Source: Lichtheimia corymbifera B2541
Lineage: Eukaryota > Mucoromycota > Mucoromycetes > Mucorales > Lichtheimiaceae
Direction of reading: 5' to 3'
Assembly (NCBI GenBank): GCA_000697475.1
Contig: JNEU01000565.1
Location: 124,001-188,000 of the forward strand
DNA: 64,000 nt
The notes below the pieces were generated by a model. It was not told where the DNA came from. It saw nothing but the letters and a program-made list of their open reading frames with translations, and searched no databases. Positions 1 through 11,999 of the stretch are shown in pieces. Position 1 is the stretch's first letter. Every line of letters begins with the position of its first letter. Made by a program: the position numbers and the translations under genes.

Positions 1-474
1 TCGAGGAGCTTGTGGATATGGTGGACGCACTGTCAGCAACGCTACTATTACCAGCAGTGGCCCTTTGTTGTGAAAAATGATAGAAAAGATGCATGTAACT
101 GGTGGATGATGATGATGGAATAGGTTCGCCGAGTAGTGATGGTTGATTCTCACACGATAAAGGTGTGCCATTGGGTAAATTTTTGGAGAAGCAATAAGAT
201 CGTCTTCGATGATAGGATAGTTCACTCGTACAAGATGATGATATGGATGAAATGCTGTTTTTCCGAGCAGAGGGCGTTGGGTCGTTAAACATGCCATGGG
301 TCTTGGACGCTTCATGTGCCTGACATGCTAGCGAGCAAAAACTCAAGTTCTGATAGCGACGAACGATTTGTCAGTTTGCTGTTATAGTGCTTATAATATC
401 ATCCAACAACCACAACAACAACTCACATCATCGGCAAGACGTTTTTCACAATACAAGCAAATGTTGAGATCCAT
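1..474 (-). CDS. Ecl1-type small zinc-binding protein, 5' part only
   Basis: The gene enters from the left edge. Exon 1 is 474-427, beginning MDLNICLYCEKRLADD. A 77-nt intron (426-350, GTGAGT...CAG) follows, and exon 2 runs open from 349 to the edge. The splice joins a CLYC pair to FCSLAC, giving a C-x2-C...C-x3-C cluster that probably binds one zinc ion. After residue ~35 the protein is Ser/Pro/Thr-rich. This short N-terminal zinc cluster with a disordered tail is the layout of the fungal Ecl1 life-span regulatory factor family, whose members promote stress resistance in fission yeast. The family call rests on the cysteine pattern alone. The C-terminus is outside the window. Other small treble-clef zinc proteins are possible. 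Confidence 0.6.
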
Positions 475-550
475 TATAGTGTGGTTTTGGAAAGAAAAGG
501 ATAAGCGGGAAGAAGCCAGAGTCTAAAAAGAGGAGAGGACAATATCACAA

Positions 551-557
551 TTTATAG
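551..557 (-). promoter_or_regulatory. TATA box of the Ecl1-type gene
   Basis: CTATAAA on the minus strand, 77 nt upstream of the start codon at 474. Position and sequence fit a core TATA element. Confidence 0.4.
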
Positions 558-3030
558 TTTAGGGAAAGGGGAAATGACCTGTTTCTCAAGTGCATAGGAC
601 ACCTTCCAAAAGGAAAGGTCATACACGGTCGGTGATTAAAGTTTGGGGCGTCCTAGCGTACTCGAGCATACACAGAGAAAGCGATACCACATTAAGGAGC
701 ATTACCTGCGTATGTAAGACGCATCCGATTGCATGGTATCAATATAGCAAAATTTAAATGTGTGTGTGTAAATAATAGCGATAAGGGTGGAGAGCTATTT
801 GGTATTGATAAGCAGTTTATTATTGTATAGATGCTGCCGTGTACGTATATTGCTGTCGTTTGGCGTGGGAACAGCAACGATTTTCACAAAGGGAGATATA
901 CATTTCCTCTCTCTTTCTCTTCTCTCACTCAGAGCCCACAAGAGAAACAACACAGACAGTGCTTTGTTGTTTGTAAACTCGATGCATCAAACAATAAACA
1001 ATAGCCAGGGCGTGCGTTTGTGTTTCTGGGCCCTGCTCAAACTATGCTTCTTGGCTACCCCCCTTTCTTTCTCTCTCACAATACAATATATGGCAGATAA
1101 AAGTCGTTGACAGATGGATCCTTATTTTACAATAGCGTTGCCGATTTCGTTGAATATACCTGTGTAAGGGTACCTTTTAGCTGGTTGGATAGTCGTGTTT
1201 GTAACAATTGGCACGGGGACTCGTTAAAAGTTTCCCCAGCTGGTTTTAAGCGACAAAGTAGCTTTCACAATGAACACAGACATCTTCTGATCATGGCGAA
1301 AAAGTAAAAATTGGTTTCTCATGCGTGACACAATGATATCATACGTTCCTGAATAAAATTGTAATATCATCGATCCTGGCAACACAACAATAACAGTCGC
1401 CTTGACAACAGTGCCCATCACCACCATGCACGATTCATGGTATTATATGTATTTGAGAACAAAGCAATCGTATCTCCTGATATTGTAGTCACCACCGTGA
1501 AGAAAGGCGAGGTTACTATCCTCACATTGCTGCATGCAATGAAGCTCCAAAGTGCATAAAAACTGCATATGTTAATTGGACGATCGATGCTTTGTCTTTT
1601 ATCATGAATCTGGGTATATATGCCTATCAAAAAGAAGAAAGGGTTACTTGCAGAACAGGTGTTCTTCCGCGGTCTAGAGCTTTATCATAGACTAATTTTT
1701 GAAAGAGGCGCATCCAATGACGGGCTCGTGTGATTTCTGTCTTATGTACCCGATCACATCGCATACATCGTACTGCTGGTCTTGCGTATTACGCTGGCTA
1801 AAGAGCTGCATCAAGAGCAGTGCACATGCACGTATATGCAACATCTCTCATATGTATTCTTTTCCTTTGGATGGTATTCTTTCACATTAGAGACATCTCA
1901 GATTATGGATTAAACGCAGAACTAGGATCGCGATTGATGTCGGTTCTTCTTTCGGCATTACAGAATCCAAGCTGCGCTAAAAAGCAAAACACCACCACAG
2001 CATAACGTGTTATAGCTAGATAGGTCATCGCTTGCCAAATATGCAAGGTTAAGAATCACCGGATACCTATGTACCAACTTTTAGGCTTAAGAAATGCTTA
2101 TAATCGATCGACTTTAGCGGTGAACGACCCTTCTTGGGAAAATTCATCAGCAACGAGATAATAGTATGAGTGCGTTTTAGAGGAATCGCTTAGCCTCCTA
2201 TATTTGATCATCTTGACTGGGACCTTCCAGTGAGGCGCAAAAGCGCGTTATCGCGTCTTGTATTGTGAGTATATCAATGCTCACATGATACTGTAGGTAT
2301 TCAGCATATTCTCTCCTCATGTCTCTTAGAAAGCATGTCTCGGAGGGGATTGCATACACTGGCAACAAGAACTCCTCCCATTTCGTGATCTTATGTCCAT
2401 ATGGATTTGGGCTAACACATGCGAAGACGAGCTCCCATAGAAATAACGAGCTGCACAACACAGACCATGTCAAATTTACTATAGGCGACATATCGCTATA
2501 TGGCCTAAACACCACAATCCTATCACTTTTGCTTCACAGGCATGTACTTGTATACGTTTGATTCTTATAAGGTCTTGTGATTCGATGAACAAAACCACTA
2601 CTCCTATAGGAATCATACTCCATACACGGTTACAACATAGCAAAACGTACGGCCTCTACGTCTCAAACTTCCTTTATTAAAACGAAACTGATCAGCGTAC
2701 CTGAACGCATCTTTGTCCACGTTTCAAGTTCGAGATGGGTGATCCCTTTTTATCTATGTAATTTGTAATTTAAAAGATACCAGCTAACAGCCATTTCCTC
2801 CGTTCTCGTCTGGTGAATGTATCTCATTCAAATCAGCTCGGGTTGAATCATGGACATGAACCTCTGGAGCAGGCGCATCATCACTGCGATGGCATAAGCA
2901 ACAGTGCCCACTGGGAAGAATTGACTGTCAGCTGCCAATCGATAACCTGTTCCTGAATAGTATATAAAGTATCATCCATTTCCCCTACGAGTCCTATCGA
3001 ATTAACTATGTTACACACAGTACACCACTC
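558..3030. other. Gene-poor stretch, no recognisable gene
   Basis: About 2.5 kb without a supportable gene. Two minus-strand open frames look slightly protein-like: 2515-2198 (105 codons) and 3099-2881 (72 codons, overlapping the edge of the palindrome). Neither matches a family I recognise. The second is partly shared with the palindrome arms, so it is probably repeat-derived rather than a host gene. Confidence 0.4.
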
Positions 3031-4555
3031 AGCATCTTCGGCTCTATCAGGGTCTACCCACTTCACAATGAACAAACACCACTTGTCATATAGCATCACG
3101 CTTAAAGCATATGTAAAACAGAAAGATGCCCATAATCAAAAATTCTACAATGAAACGTGGGGTCTTCAATCGAACAAATTTGCGCGGTGGGGTGAAGCGC
3201 ACCCTGTGTGCAAGTTTCACGATCAGGCTCGTCGATCCTAGATTTCGCAATGTCACCACCAGCCAAAGTGAATCGTGGGTCGACCTCTTGAATTTTTTTT
3301 CGACGAGGCTGGTGGTGACATTGGGTGAATCTGAGAATGGCCACGACGATCGTGAAACTTCTACACAAGGTGCGCTTCACCCCGCCGCGCAACTTTGTTC
3401 GATTGTAGACCCCACGTTTCATTGTAAAGTTTAGAGATAAATGCACATTTATGTTTTTACTATGCTGTAAGCGTGATGCTATATGATAGGTGGTCTTTGT
3501 TCATTGTCAAGTAGCTAGACCCCGATAGAGCCGAAGATGCAGACGGACTTCTTTGTGCAACATAGCTCATTTGCATGATACTTCCCAATAAACAAACGCC
3601 ACTCTCCATATAGCATCATGGTTACAGCATAGTAAAAACATAAAGGTGCCTGTATCTCAAAACTTTACAATGAAACCTGGAGTCTTCAATCGAACAAAGT
3701 TACTCGTCGGGGTGAAGCGCACCTTGGGTGCAAGTTTCACGATCGTCGTGGCCAATCTCAGATCCACCCAATGTCACCACCAGCCAAACTGAATCAGGTC
3801 GACCTCTTGGATTTTTTTTTCGACTTTGGCTGGTGGTGACATTGCGAAATCTAGGATCGACGAGCCTGATCGTGAAACTTGCACCCAAGGTGCGCTTCAC
3901 CCCGACGGGCAACTTTGTTCGATTGATGACCCCACGTTTCATTGTAAAGTTTTGAGATACAGGCACCTTTATGTTTTTACTATGCTGTAACCACGATGCT
4001 ATATGGAGAGTGGCCTTTGTTCATTGTGAAGTATCATGCAAATGAGCTGTGTTGCACAAAGAAGTCCGTCTGCGTCTTCCGCTCTATCGGGGTCAACCTA
4101 CTTGACAATGAACAAACACCACTTACATTATAGCGTCACGCTTACATCATATGCAAAACATAAATGTGCATTTATCTCTAAATTTTACAATGAAACGTGG
4201 GGTCATCAATCGAACAAAGTTGCTCCTCTGAGTGAAGCGCACCTTGGGTGCAAGTTTCACGATCAGACTCGCCGATCCTAGATTTCGCAATGTCACCACC
4301 AGCCAAAGTCGAAAAAAAAATCCAAGAGGTCGACCTGATTCAGTTTGGCTGGTGGTGACATTGGGTGAATCTGAGAATGGCCAGGACGATCGTGAAACTT
4401 ACACACAGGGTGCGCTTCACCCCGACGAGCAACTTTGTTCGATTGAAGAGCCCACGTTTCATTGTAAAGTTTAGAGATACAGACACCTTTATGTTTTACA
4501 TATGCTGAAAGCCTGATGCTATATGGAAAGTGATCTTTGTTCAGTGTCAATCACC
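3031..4555. repeat. Nested 1.5-kb palindrome made of three ~500-bp inverted repeats
   Basis: Three inverted repeats follow each other, with centres near 3285, 3805 and 4325, so the spacing is 520 bp. Each arm is ~230-250 bp and contains the same ordered blocks: AACAAACACCAC, TATAGCATCACGCTTA, TTTACAATGAAACGTGG, GGTGAAGCGCACC, AAGTTTCACGATC and TGTCACCACCAGCC. Each pair of arms encloses a ~42-bp loop with an A/T run and a GTCGACCT block. The whole segment is also palindromic about 3805: the block at 3535-3582 returns inverted at 4028-4075. Arms differ by scattered substitutions, so this is an old or evolving structure. No transposase gene or clear target-site duplication was found. Foldback-type element remnants are the most likely origin. 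Confidence 0.85.
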
Positions 4556-6484
4556 TCACTTATACTAGAACCAAAGAAGCAGAAAGGACTAGTTTGTACA
4601 ATTAAGCAGAGAAGTGTTGAAGTAGCTGAGACCGTTATATGTTCTCACACGGTCATGCGTTAGTTAGCTTAAGAGATGCATCTAGCTTATAAACCCAGTG
4701 TACGACGACGAATAAACAACAGGCTCTCTTCCCGACTTCTTACCTTAGGGTACGGATGGACACGGTATTGTCGAGGACGCTTTTACCCTAGTGGTATTGA
4801 AGGAAGGACAGGTTGACGACAGCTTTTTATATATTTATACCCTATATGAGAGTCTCCCTTGTGCATCTCATCCCCATGTACATGTATCAGACGAACGTTG
4901 TGTGTGGTGTTTGGTTAGTGTAAACGCTGAGCATCACTGCAGTCAGACGATCCCATGCAACAGAAGGCGGGGCTTGGGGATTCAATCCTATTGGTGGAGA
5001 TTGCATAATGGTTCCTGCCCCTATAGTGATAGACCTTATGGGACCATGGTATGGTTAACAAACCAAAGTAATCAGTGCATCCGAGGTATTCGTGTGGAAT
5101 AATGGCAAGGGCAATGGTATTGCCTGTCTTCAGAGATTGTACCGGTATAAGGTCATCATATATACAAAATATGGCATGCTGGGATTCGTCATACGTAAGT
5201 GTATGTTGTATGTACTCGTGTCGGATTGTATCATATCCCAGTCGTACTTAAACATAATCACTTACAGTAAGCTTACAATGGATCAAATTTTCATTATTGT
5301 TGGGTACCATTACTAGGAGTTTATTATCTTTGAAAATACAAGCGTCTATTTAAACCTGTGCACCATCCTGCTGCCTATCGTCTATCAACATATTAACAAG
5401 AAAGCTTTAATGAATGTAATGTGATAAAAACAACAAAAGCGACTCGATACAATGAAGTAGATTATCCAAATTTCTATCCTTCCTTTCATTCCAGAAACTA
5501 GCCAAGTGGATCACATAGAATCGTTCGGTAACACTATCGTTGCGTCATTGAATCCTTGGTTGCCACTGTCGTAAACATCGTCATCCAGAATTGCAAACCA
5601 GCTGCTGTGCATGCCTTGACTCCAACATCCAATATCATCCAAGGCGGCAACTGATTTTCGTCAAAGATACAAGCCGTCTCATCCATGCCATCCAATCCAT
5701 CATCATCCTCAGCCGCATCCACGCAACATGATCCATCCTTCTTGCTGACGACGTACAAAGTAATCGAATCGACATTTCAGGATCACCCATCATTGTGCCT
5801 GATTGCATCCATCCATGCATGCATAACCAATGCAAGTCCAAGACGTTGATACAAAGAACTCATGCGATCGCTTGCTGACATGCTTCCTTTTCATCCGGCA
5901 GTTGGTCAATCACTTGCTTGTTCACTTTCTATCGCAGCTCAACCAGGTGAAGAATGCTTGTATTGCGCAGTAGTAGTAGTTGATGGCTGATATGGAGACA
6001 TCCATAAGGATCCGTATGTTACACGTAAATCAAGCTGCTTCTGTACAATGGCCATATGCTGTTCACATAAATGTTCACATAAAAAAGGCTGCAAGGCATG
6101 CTGATGCAAGTAAAGAACGCTGTTGAAGATCATGTGTAAAGGGCACGCTAGTAGCAACTGCTAGAATGAACGATGTTGCAATTGGTTGTGGCGAATGAGA
6201 GTGCAAGAGAGTGTGCAGTATACGCGTGTGTTGTAGTAGAGTGACAAGAAGGCTGTGTACACGCCATGGACTTGCCATTCAGTCAAAGGAAACTGGATCA
6301 AGAGAACTGCAGGATTGGTATGATGGGTTGAAGCAGGACAATCGATCGCAGATGGTAGTTGTACTTGGATAAGGCAACAGTTGGGAATGGGAAGAAGAGG
6401 CAAAAACCTGCAAGTGGAAGAGCTGGAAATTAAATACGTTGACTTGCCAGACACACCTTTGAACACTATAAAACTAGTCCGTGA
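4556..6484. other. Intergenic DNA with degenerate coding-like segment
   Basis: No intact gene. From about 5530 to 6540 one plus-strand reading (with frame changes and stops) gives protein-like stretches such as RIESLVATVVNIVIQN near 5545-5595 and LEIKYVDLPDTPLNTIKLVR near 6432-6491. The latter runs straight into the first unit of the tandem array. I read this as a decayed ORF, possibly from a mobile element, but it could not be assigned to a family. Confidence 0.3.
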
Positions 6485-7510
6485 TCTTGGATTGGCCAAC
6501 TTGACCTCAAACTTAACCACAATATGCATTCGGGCATGCTGATCAACTTTGTCTTAATAAAGAACCCACACTTCATTTAAAGATTTTGAATGGGAGGGTA
6601 TGATGTGGGGTTTACTATGATCGACGGAAATTTGGAAAGCGCCGGATTTATTGAAATGCCATTTAGTATGAATTACCTTGGGATTGCCCACCTTGAACTT
6701 GAAACTTGGTAAGCAGATTCGCTGGGACATGCTGATCAACTCCATTCATTTAAAAACCGTATGCTTCATTATGATGTTTCAATGAATCGGGCAGCCCAAA
6801 TATAGGATGGACGGAACGTAAGTAGGGTGCATAGTGCACACCCCCGCGATTGTCGACCTCCACTCTGAAACTTGGTCAGGGCCGTGGGCTTCGACATGCT
6901 GACCATCTCCATTCAAATAAAAGTCGCAGGCTTCATTGTGCGAAATAAAATGCGGGCGTCCGACGATGAACGGATGAGAATATAAGTAAGGCAGGCAGCC
7001 CATGACCTCAAGATTGCCCACTACAAACTTGAAACTTTCACGCAAGATGCTCTTGGACATGCTGATCAAATTTGTCTTGCTAAAGACATCATGTTTCATT
7101 TAAGAATTTTGAATGGGAGCGTATAATGTGGGTTTAACTATGCTGGTCGGAAATTGGGTATGCGACGAAATTCATGAAATGCCAGTTACTATGTAGTTCC
7201 TTGGGATTCCCCATCTTGAACTTGAAACTTGGTAGGAAGGTTCTCTGGGTCATGCTGATCAACTCTATTCATTTAAAAACCGCACACTTACATTTTGAGA
7301 ACTTTAAATGCGAACGGCCCAAATATAGGAGAGATGATGGATGGACGGGAGCCTCCTCGAGATTGCCCACCTCCATCGCGAAGTTTGCACACATGGTGCT
7401 GTGGACCATGACGAGTACTTTTGTTCTCATAAAGACCTCACGATCCATTATGAAGATTTTGAGAAGCATGTACCTTTATGTTTTACCTATGCGTAAGCGT
7501 GATGGAATTA
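6485..7510. repeat. Diverged tandem array, ~155-195 bp units with ~523-bp higher-order period
   Basis: Six units start at the marker ATTGCCCA or a variant: 6491, 6683, 6849, 7013, 7206 and 7362. Steps are 192, 166, 164, 193 and 156 bp, so units repeat in threes. 6491 to 7013 is 522 bp, 6683 to 7206 is 523 bp and 6849 to 7362 is 513 bp. Each unit carries CTTGAAACTT, then CATGCTGATCAA, then an AAA-rich block ending in CTTCATT. The last unit (7362-7510) aligns with the palindrome arm at 3901-4000, sharing TACCTTTATGTTTT and GTAAGCGTGATG. Both repeats therefore probably derive from one family. Confidence 0.7.
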
Positions 7511-9751
7511 CTTTTTCCTACTGGATGGTGTCGTCTGCATTAACGGAAAGATGAAGAGCTGAGTGAAATGACACGTGGTGGTTACATAGACTTGTCCTTG
7601 ACAGGTTGCTGCACGAATGGATGATGATGATGATTGCCTTTAGGAAGGTACGCAAGTAAACAACATCCAATAATGAAGGTGTGGATCAAAGTATGTGTAG
7701 TATAGCAATAATGGTTCCACATAACATTTGGATGTAATAGCAGGCCGACTTGCATAAACCAATCTGCCCCAGCCAATAATCAATTCAATGGAGAGATCAC
7801 TTCACTTTTTCTCTTAAGGTCATCCCACTCCTCCCTATTGTATCACAAAAGGCATAGATACTTCTTGCATGACCGATAACCGAACCACCTTTATTCCATC
7901 TTTGAAGCAATATTATCTAATCCACAAGCTAGCAAAGTCCAATGAAGTGCGTGGTAAATAAACAATGCTTTATTTCGTCTAGCTTTCTAGCTACTTTGCC
8001 TCCATCATCCTCTTCGTCGTCCGTCATCATTCGTATTCGGCAACAGTCGTCAATCTCCTCGCCATCAATATTCCAACACACACAAGGCGGGATCTTGCAG
8101 GCATCCTTTTTGAATCTCGTTATCATCGTCATTGCTGTGGATGTCACGTTATCATTATCGTCATTGTTGTGGGTGTCGTTGTCGTTGTCTCTACAAGTCA
8201 AAAGCAAATCAAAAGGAATTCACAAACCAAATCACCACCATACATACGAGCAACGTCGGGGGATCCCTTGTCTTGAGAAAGCACTGCACGAATCACGCAA
8301 GGCCAGTTCAGTCCACGGCACAGGCTCATAGTTGTCCTAATTTCATCCTCTCCAATGAAAGAATGATCCCCAATCCTTCCAATCATTTCCCGCCTCATGA
8401 AAAGAAATCCTCAAAGGAAAAGAACGAGCCTATCACGAGAAGAGCACTGATGTCAACACATTGACGGCCAAGCTGTTGCAAATCCCCTTTTTACCTTAAC
8501 ACGGTGACCATGCTCTTCCAACAACCCATCGTCATCGACCCATTAACTCAACGCAGACCTCTAGAGCCCGCGAGGCGTTCCAAGAAGCTTTCCTAGCAAA
8601 CTGGCCAATTGATACAGGTTGGGAGTCGAACCCAAAGAGATGATAATGCCCCAAGTTGCACTGCCTGATCAAAAACCTATTCAATTCATTATTAGCACAC
8701 GCATACAATAAACGCCCTTTTCATTGCTTGTGTCATTGCACTTGCCTTTCCATATACATAAAGACCCGTTGTTGCTGGTTGCTAGAAACTGGAAACCATG
8801 GTGTAGTGTAGTTGAGCCGAAACAGAACGCCAAGCGAGTCCACGTCTTGAAACCAAACTTGCCCTCTATACAACAAGCTAACACGTCAATGGAACATGTT
8901 CTGCTGTAACATTGGGCTCTAAAGTACCTGTTGACGCCAAGGGGATAGCGGGAATAGCAACGAAGAAAAGGAAGCTATGATATCGCCATGGCTACCACGC
9001 TCATTCAGCAGCACTTGGATACGTACACTCCCTGCCTATGCATGTTCAGTACTATATTAACACCTCACAATCAACAAGAGCACTCTTTATAATGCATTAC
9101 CTTGATGGGAATGTCGTGAGTGGGAGGATAAAAGGAGAGGAGGGAGAAGCGTTGTGTCTCAAGTTGTGGAGCTGCGGGTCCCAAATTTGATTTCCATGGC
9201 GACAAGTTAAATTCTTATACTGGGTGGGTGGCAAGTAAATTCTCCAATATAATTACACCAAACCCACTCACTCATCCCACGCGCCCAACATACCCATCAT
9301 CATCCTCATGATTGATGATATGTACATGTAAATAAATAAGGTAGAGGTTAAGACGCGATGGCAAAGAGATTTTTAATCGAACATGGAACGACATAGACAC
9401 CTTGATGGCAATGGGGCCGCTTAACGTGGTGCTGGAGAAAACATTGACACAAAGATTGATGGGTTCTAATTATAATGCACGCTATACAATGGATGTAATC
9501 TTGGTATTTCAGTTATTGCTAGTGCAGGTATCGCTGAGGAGTAGCGTATTAGCGTGAATATTGGCGTATCAGCTCGAGATATTTGCTTATGAAAGCACTC
9601 ATGTTACACAGGAGATTTGATCCAATCTGCTGGAAATGGGGTGGGGATGGATCTCGCCGCTTCAATGCTCCATCATATTGGAAGTAGGGGATTGAAGTCC
9701 CAGAGGGAAAGCCTGAGTTGAATACAGCGTGTCTTTTTCTTGAACCGCAAT
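7511..9751. other. Intergenic, no recognisable gene
   Basis: About 2.2 kb of simple-sequence-rich DNA. Contents include GTCGTTGTCGTT-type runs near 8100-8190 and a tRNA B-box-like motif at 8621-8633. Short open frames exist on both strands (for example minus 8398-8198), but none has recognisable domains or a convincing spliced structure. Confidence 0.4.
8621..8633 (-). other. tRNA B-box-like motif (T-arm relic)
   Basis: The minus strand reads GGGTTCGACTCCC, containing a perfect GGTTCGANTCC box inside a possible T arm (TTGGG/CCCAA stem). I could not fold a full cloverleaf: no matching acceptor 5' strand, convincing D arm or A box lies upstream. It is more likely a tRNA fragment, a tRNA-derived repeat end, or chance than a functional tRNA. 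Confidence 0.25.
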
Positions 9752-10881
9752 ATGAGTAGCCAAGGTACTTGCAACAAAATAGGCCCATGACGTTCCTTCA
9801 TTGCTTGTTAGACTCATTTCCAAGCAGCTGAACTGAAACAGTACCTCGAATTCGCCATTAGCCTTGCCAAGGATGCAGGACAAATGATTCGAGATGCCAC
9901 ACAAAAGCGCCTATCCAGCACCAGTAGCCAGTTTGTGGTCAAGTATGACAACCCCACCGACCTCGTGACTGAAACCGACCAAGCAGTTGAGAAGTTTATC
10001 AAGGAACGATTATCATCCACTTTTCCCGAGCACAAGTAAGATCATATGGGGAGCCAATGCAGATAGCCAATGTTGATATACAATATCTCAGATTCATTGG
10101 AGAGGAAACGATGGCTGAAGGCGTTCAATCCGAGTTCACGGATGCACCTACATGGATTGTTGATCCTATCGGTAAGTGTGTCAAGCACGTGGAGCGTGAT
10201 AGGGTGACTATTGCTAATGTCATGTATATATATCCTCCCCCACCCATAGATGGTACTACCAACTTTGTGCACAGCCATCCCTATGTTGCTGTATCGATTG
10301 GATTGACCATTGGCAAGGAACCAGTAGTAGGCGTGGTGTATTGCCCTTTGATGGATGAACTTTACTCGGCTGCCAAAGGCTTGGGTGCTTATTTGAATGA
10401 GACTATTTCGTTACCTATGGTGCGCTCCCCATTGGAAGACCTATCACAATGTCTTGTTGCTACTGAAGCTGGATCGGACCGTACACCCGAAGTGTTTGAC
10501 AAAAAGATTGATTTCATTCGTACTCTCCTTGGACAAAAGCAATGTCATGGTAAACAAGCCCACAGTATTCGATGTACCGGATCAGCAGCCATCAACATGT
10601 GCACTATCGCCAAAGGTGTCGTTGACGTGTACTGGGAAGTTGGATGCTGGGAATGGGACGTCGCTGCAGCCGTGGTGATTGTTCGTGAAGCGGGTGGCAT
10701 TGTAGTATCAGGCGACAACAAGCGTGATTTGAGCCCAGTCAATATCTTTGGTAGAAAATACTTGGCCATCCGTGCTGCTCAAGATCAACAAAGCCAGATT
10801 AAGATTGCAGAACAAATGTGGGAAATCATTCCAGAAATCAATGCACCCAGGAAACCGGTGCCTGGTGGCTTCGAACCATAA
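9752..10881 (+). CDS. INM1: Inositol monophosphatase family enzyme
   Basis: Hydrolyses inositol 1-phosphate to inositol (Mg-dependent, cytosolic) if it follows its family. Four exons: 9752-9764, 9825-10035, 10092-10171 and 10250-10881, giving 311 residues, near the family norm. The metal-binding motifs are all present: FIGEET, WIVDPIDGTTNF (rebuilt exactly across intron 3) and WEWDVAAAVVIVREAGG near the C-terminus. The start was chosen because the 13-nt first exon, MSSQ, joins through a CAAG acceptor to AAELKQYLEFA, the expected N-terminal helix; the unspliced frame has a stop at 9808-9810. The gene opens the plus-strand run of enzymes. A fungal QutG-type phosphatase role in quinate metabolism cannot be excluded. 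Confidence 0.92.
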
Positions 10882-11999
10882 TACGCTTCATTTTATCCCA
10901 CGCATATATAGATGTACTGCCATGAATACACATTGCTCTTTTAATTATACTGGAATTGCTCCATTGTTTGGATGAAACGAATTGTTGGGTATACATACTA
11001 AGTACGTGTGTATTAAAAGTGGCGTTTGTTTGTAATGTCAGAAGAAGAGTACATAATCAGCAGGTTGCCCGCTCTTTTGTAAACAGCGTGATCTAATCTA
11101 TTATGTTTGTACCATACATGTAAATATTGCTTGTGGGAATGTTGGGTATACCTCTCATCATCTACATCTTGGATTGCGTTGACCATCTCGTTATTGTGGT
11201 ACATACCACATTGGATTCCAGAAGCTTCATTCAATGAAACAGCAAAAAGACATATCAAAGCACCAGCTGTTAGAGTTGCCGACTTTGGTTCCGCCCATGA
11301 CTAATAAATGCTGCATATGCAAAGGCCATATGATAGTCATTTGCCTTGCTAAAAGGTATTTGTATGTTTGATCGGATCACCAATATTAGGCAAGAGAACG
11401 TTAGGATATTTGATGCCGTCGTACTACATACCTACTATGTGTGATGAATTGAAGCAGAGGTTTGTATAATACATGTAGAGGTTTCTATACGCCGAGTATT
11501 ATCGTCGTGGGTGGCGTAAGAATGCCACTGCATGCATATGCTAACACTCCTTTTCGTAATCAATAGCATAGCTGGGTTGCATAAGTAGAAGAAGGTTGGG
11601 GGAGGGGGCAGGCTTAAAAAAATGTCGCATGAACCTTCGTCTTTTCCACCAACTTTTTTTCTGATCGTCAAGCACTTGTTCAAATCGATCGCAACCGGTT
11701 CCCAATCCACGGTTATGGACGCAATGTGGGTCATGGATCGCTGCATGCGCATTCAGTGGAGTTCGATCACGGCCGAAACGGATATGGATATACAGGGCGT
11801 TGTCTCGACCAGTGGCTAACGTGCACACGACCACACGACAAGGCAACACAAGGACCTCCCCCTTTCCACATTTGAACCCGAAACTCTGTTTATAAAGGAC
11901 AAGGATGCGTTTCAAGTTTGTATTTCTCTTTCCTTTTCTTTCTTGGTGTATGTGTTAACCACTTTACGTTTCTTTTTCCTCTTTTCAATCCTTATCATT
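10882..11999. other. Intergenic between phosphatase and hydrolase
   Basis: 3' region of the phosphatase gene and promoter of the next gene. It holds no supportable gene. The TATA box at 11891-11896 is followed by a long pyrimidine-rich leader (11920-11990) typical of fungal 5' UTRs. Confidence 0.5.
11891..11896 (+). promoter_or_regulatory. TATA box of the alpha/beta hydrolase gene
   Basis: TATAAA, 104 nt upstream of the ATG at 12000, followed by a CT-rich leader. Confidence 0.45.

Noticed and set aside
6485..7510. Tandem array as a CRISPR array
   Set aside because: Units are 156-193 bp, diverged throughout and without unique spacers; the organism is eukaryotic.
11250..11303. Kinase-like VADFGSA peptide at the end of a short plus frame
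   Set aside because: An isolated DFG-like match with no surrounding kinase motifs; most likely chance.
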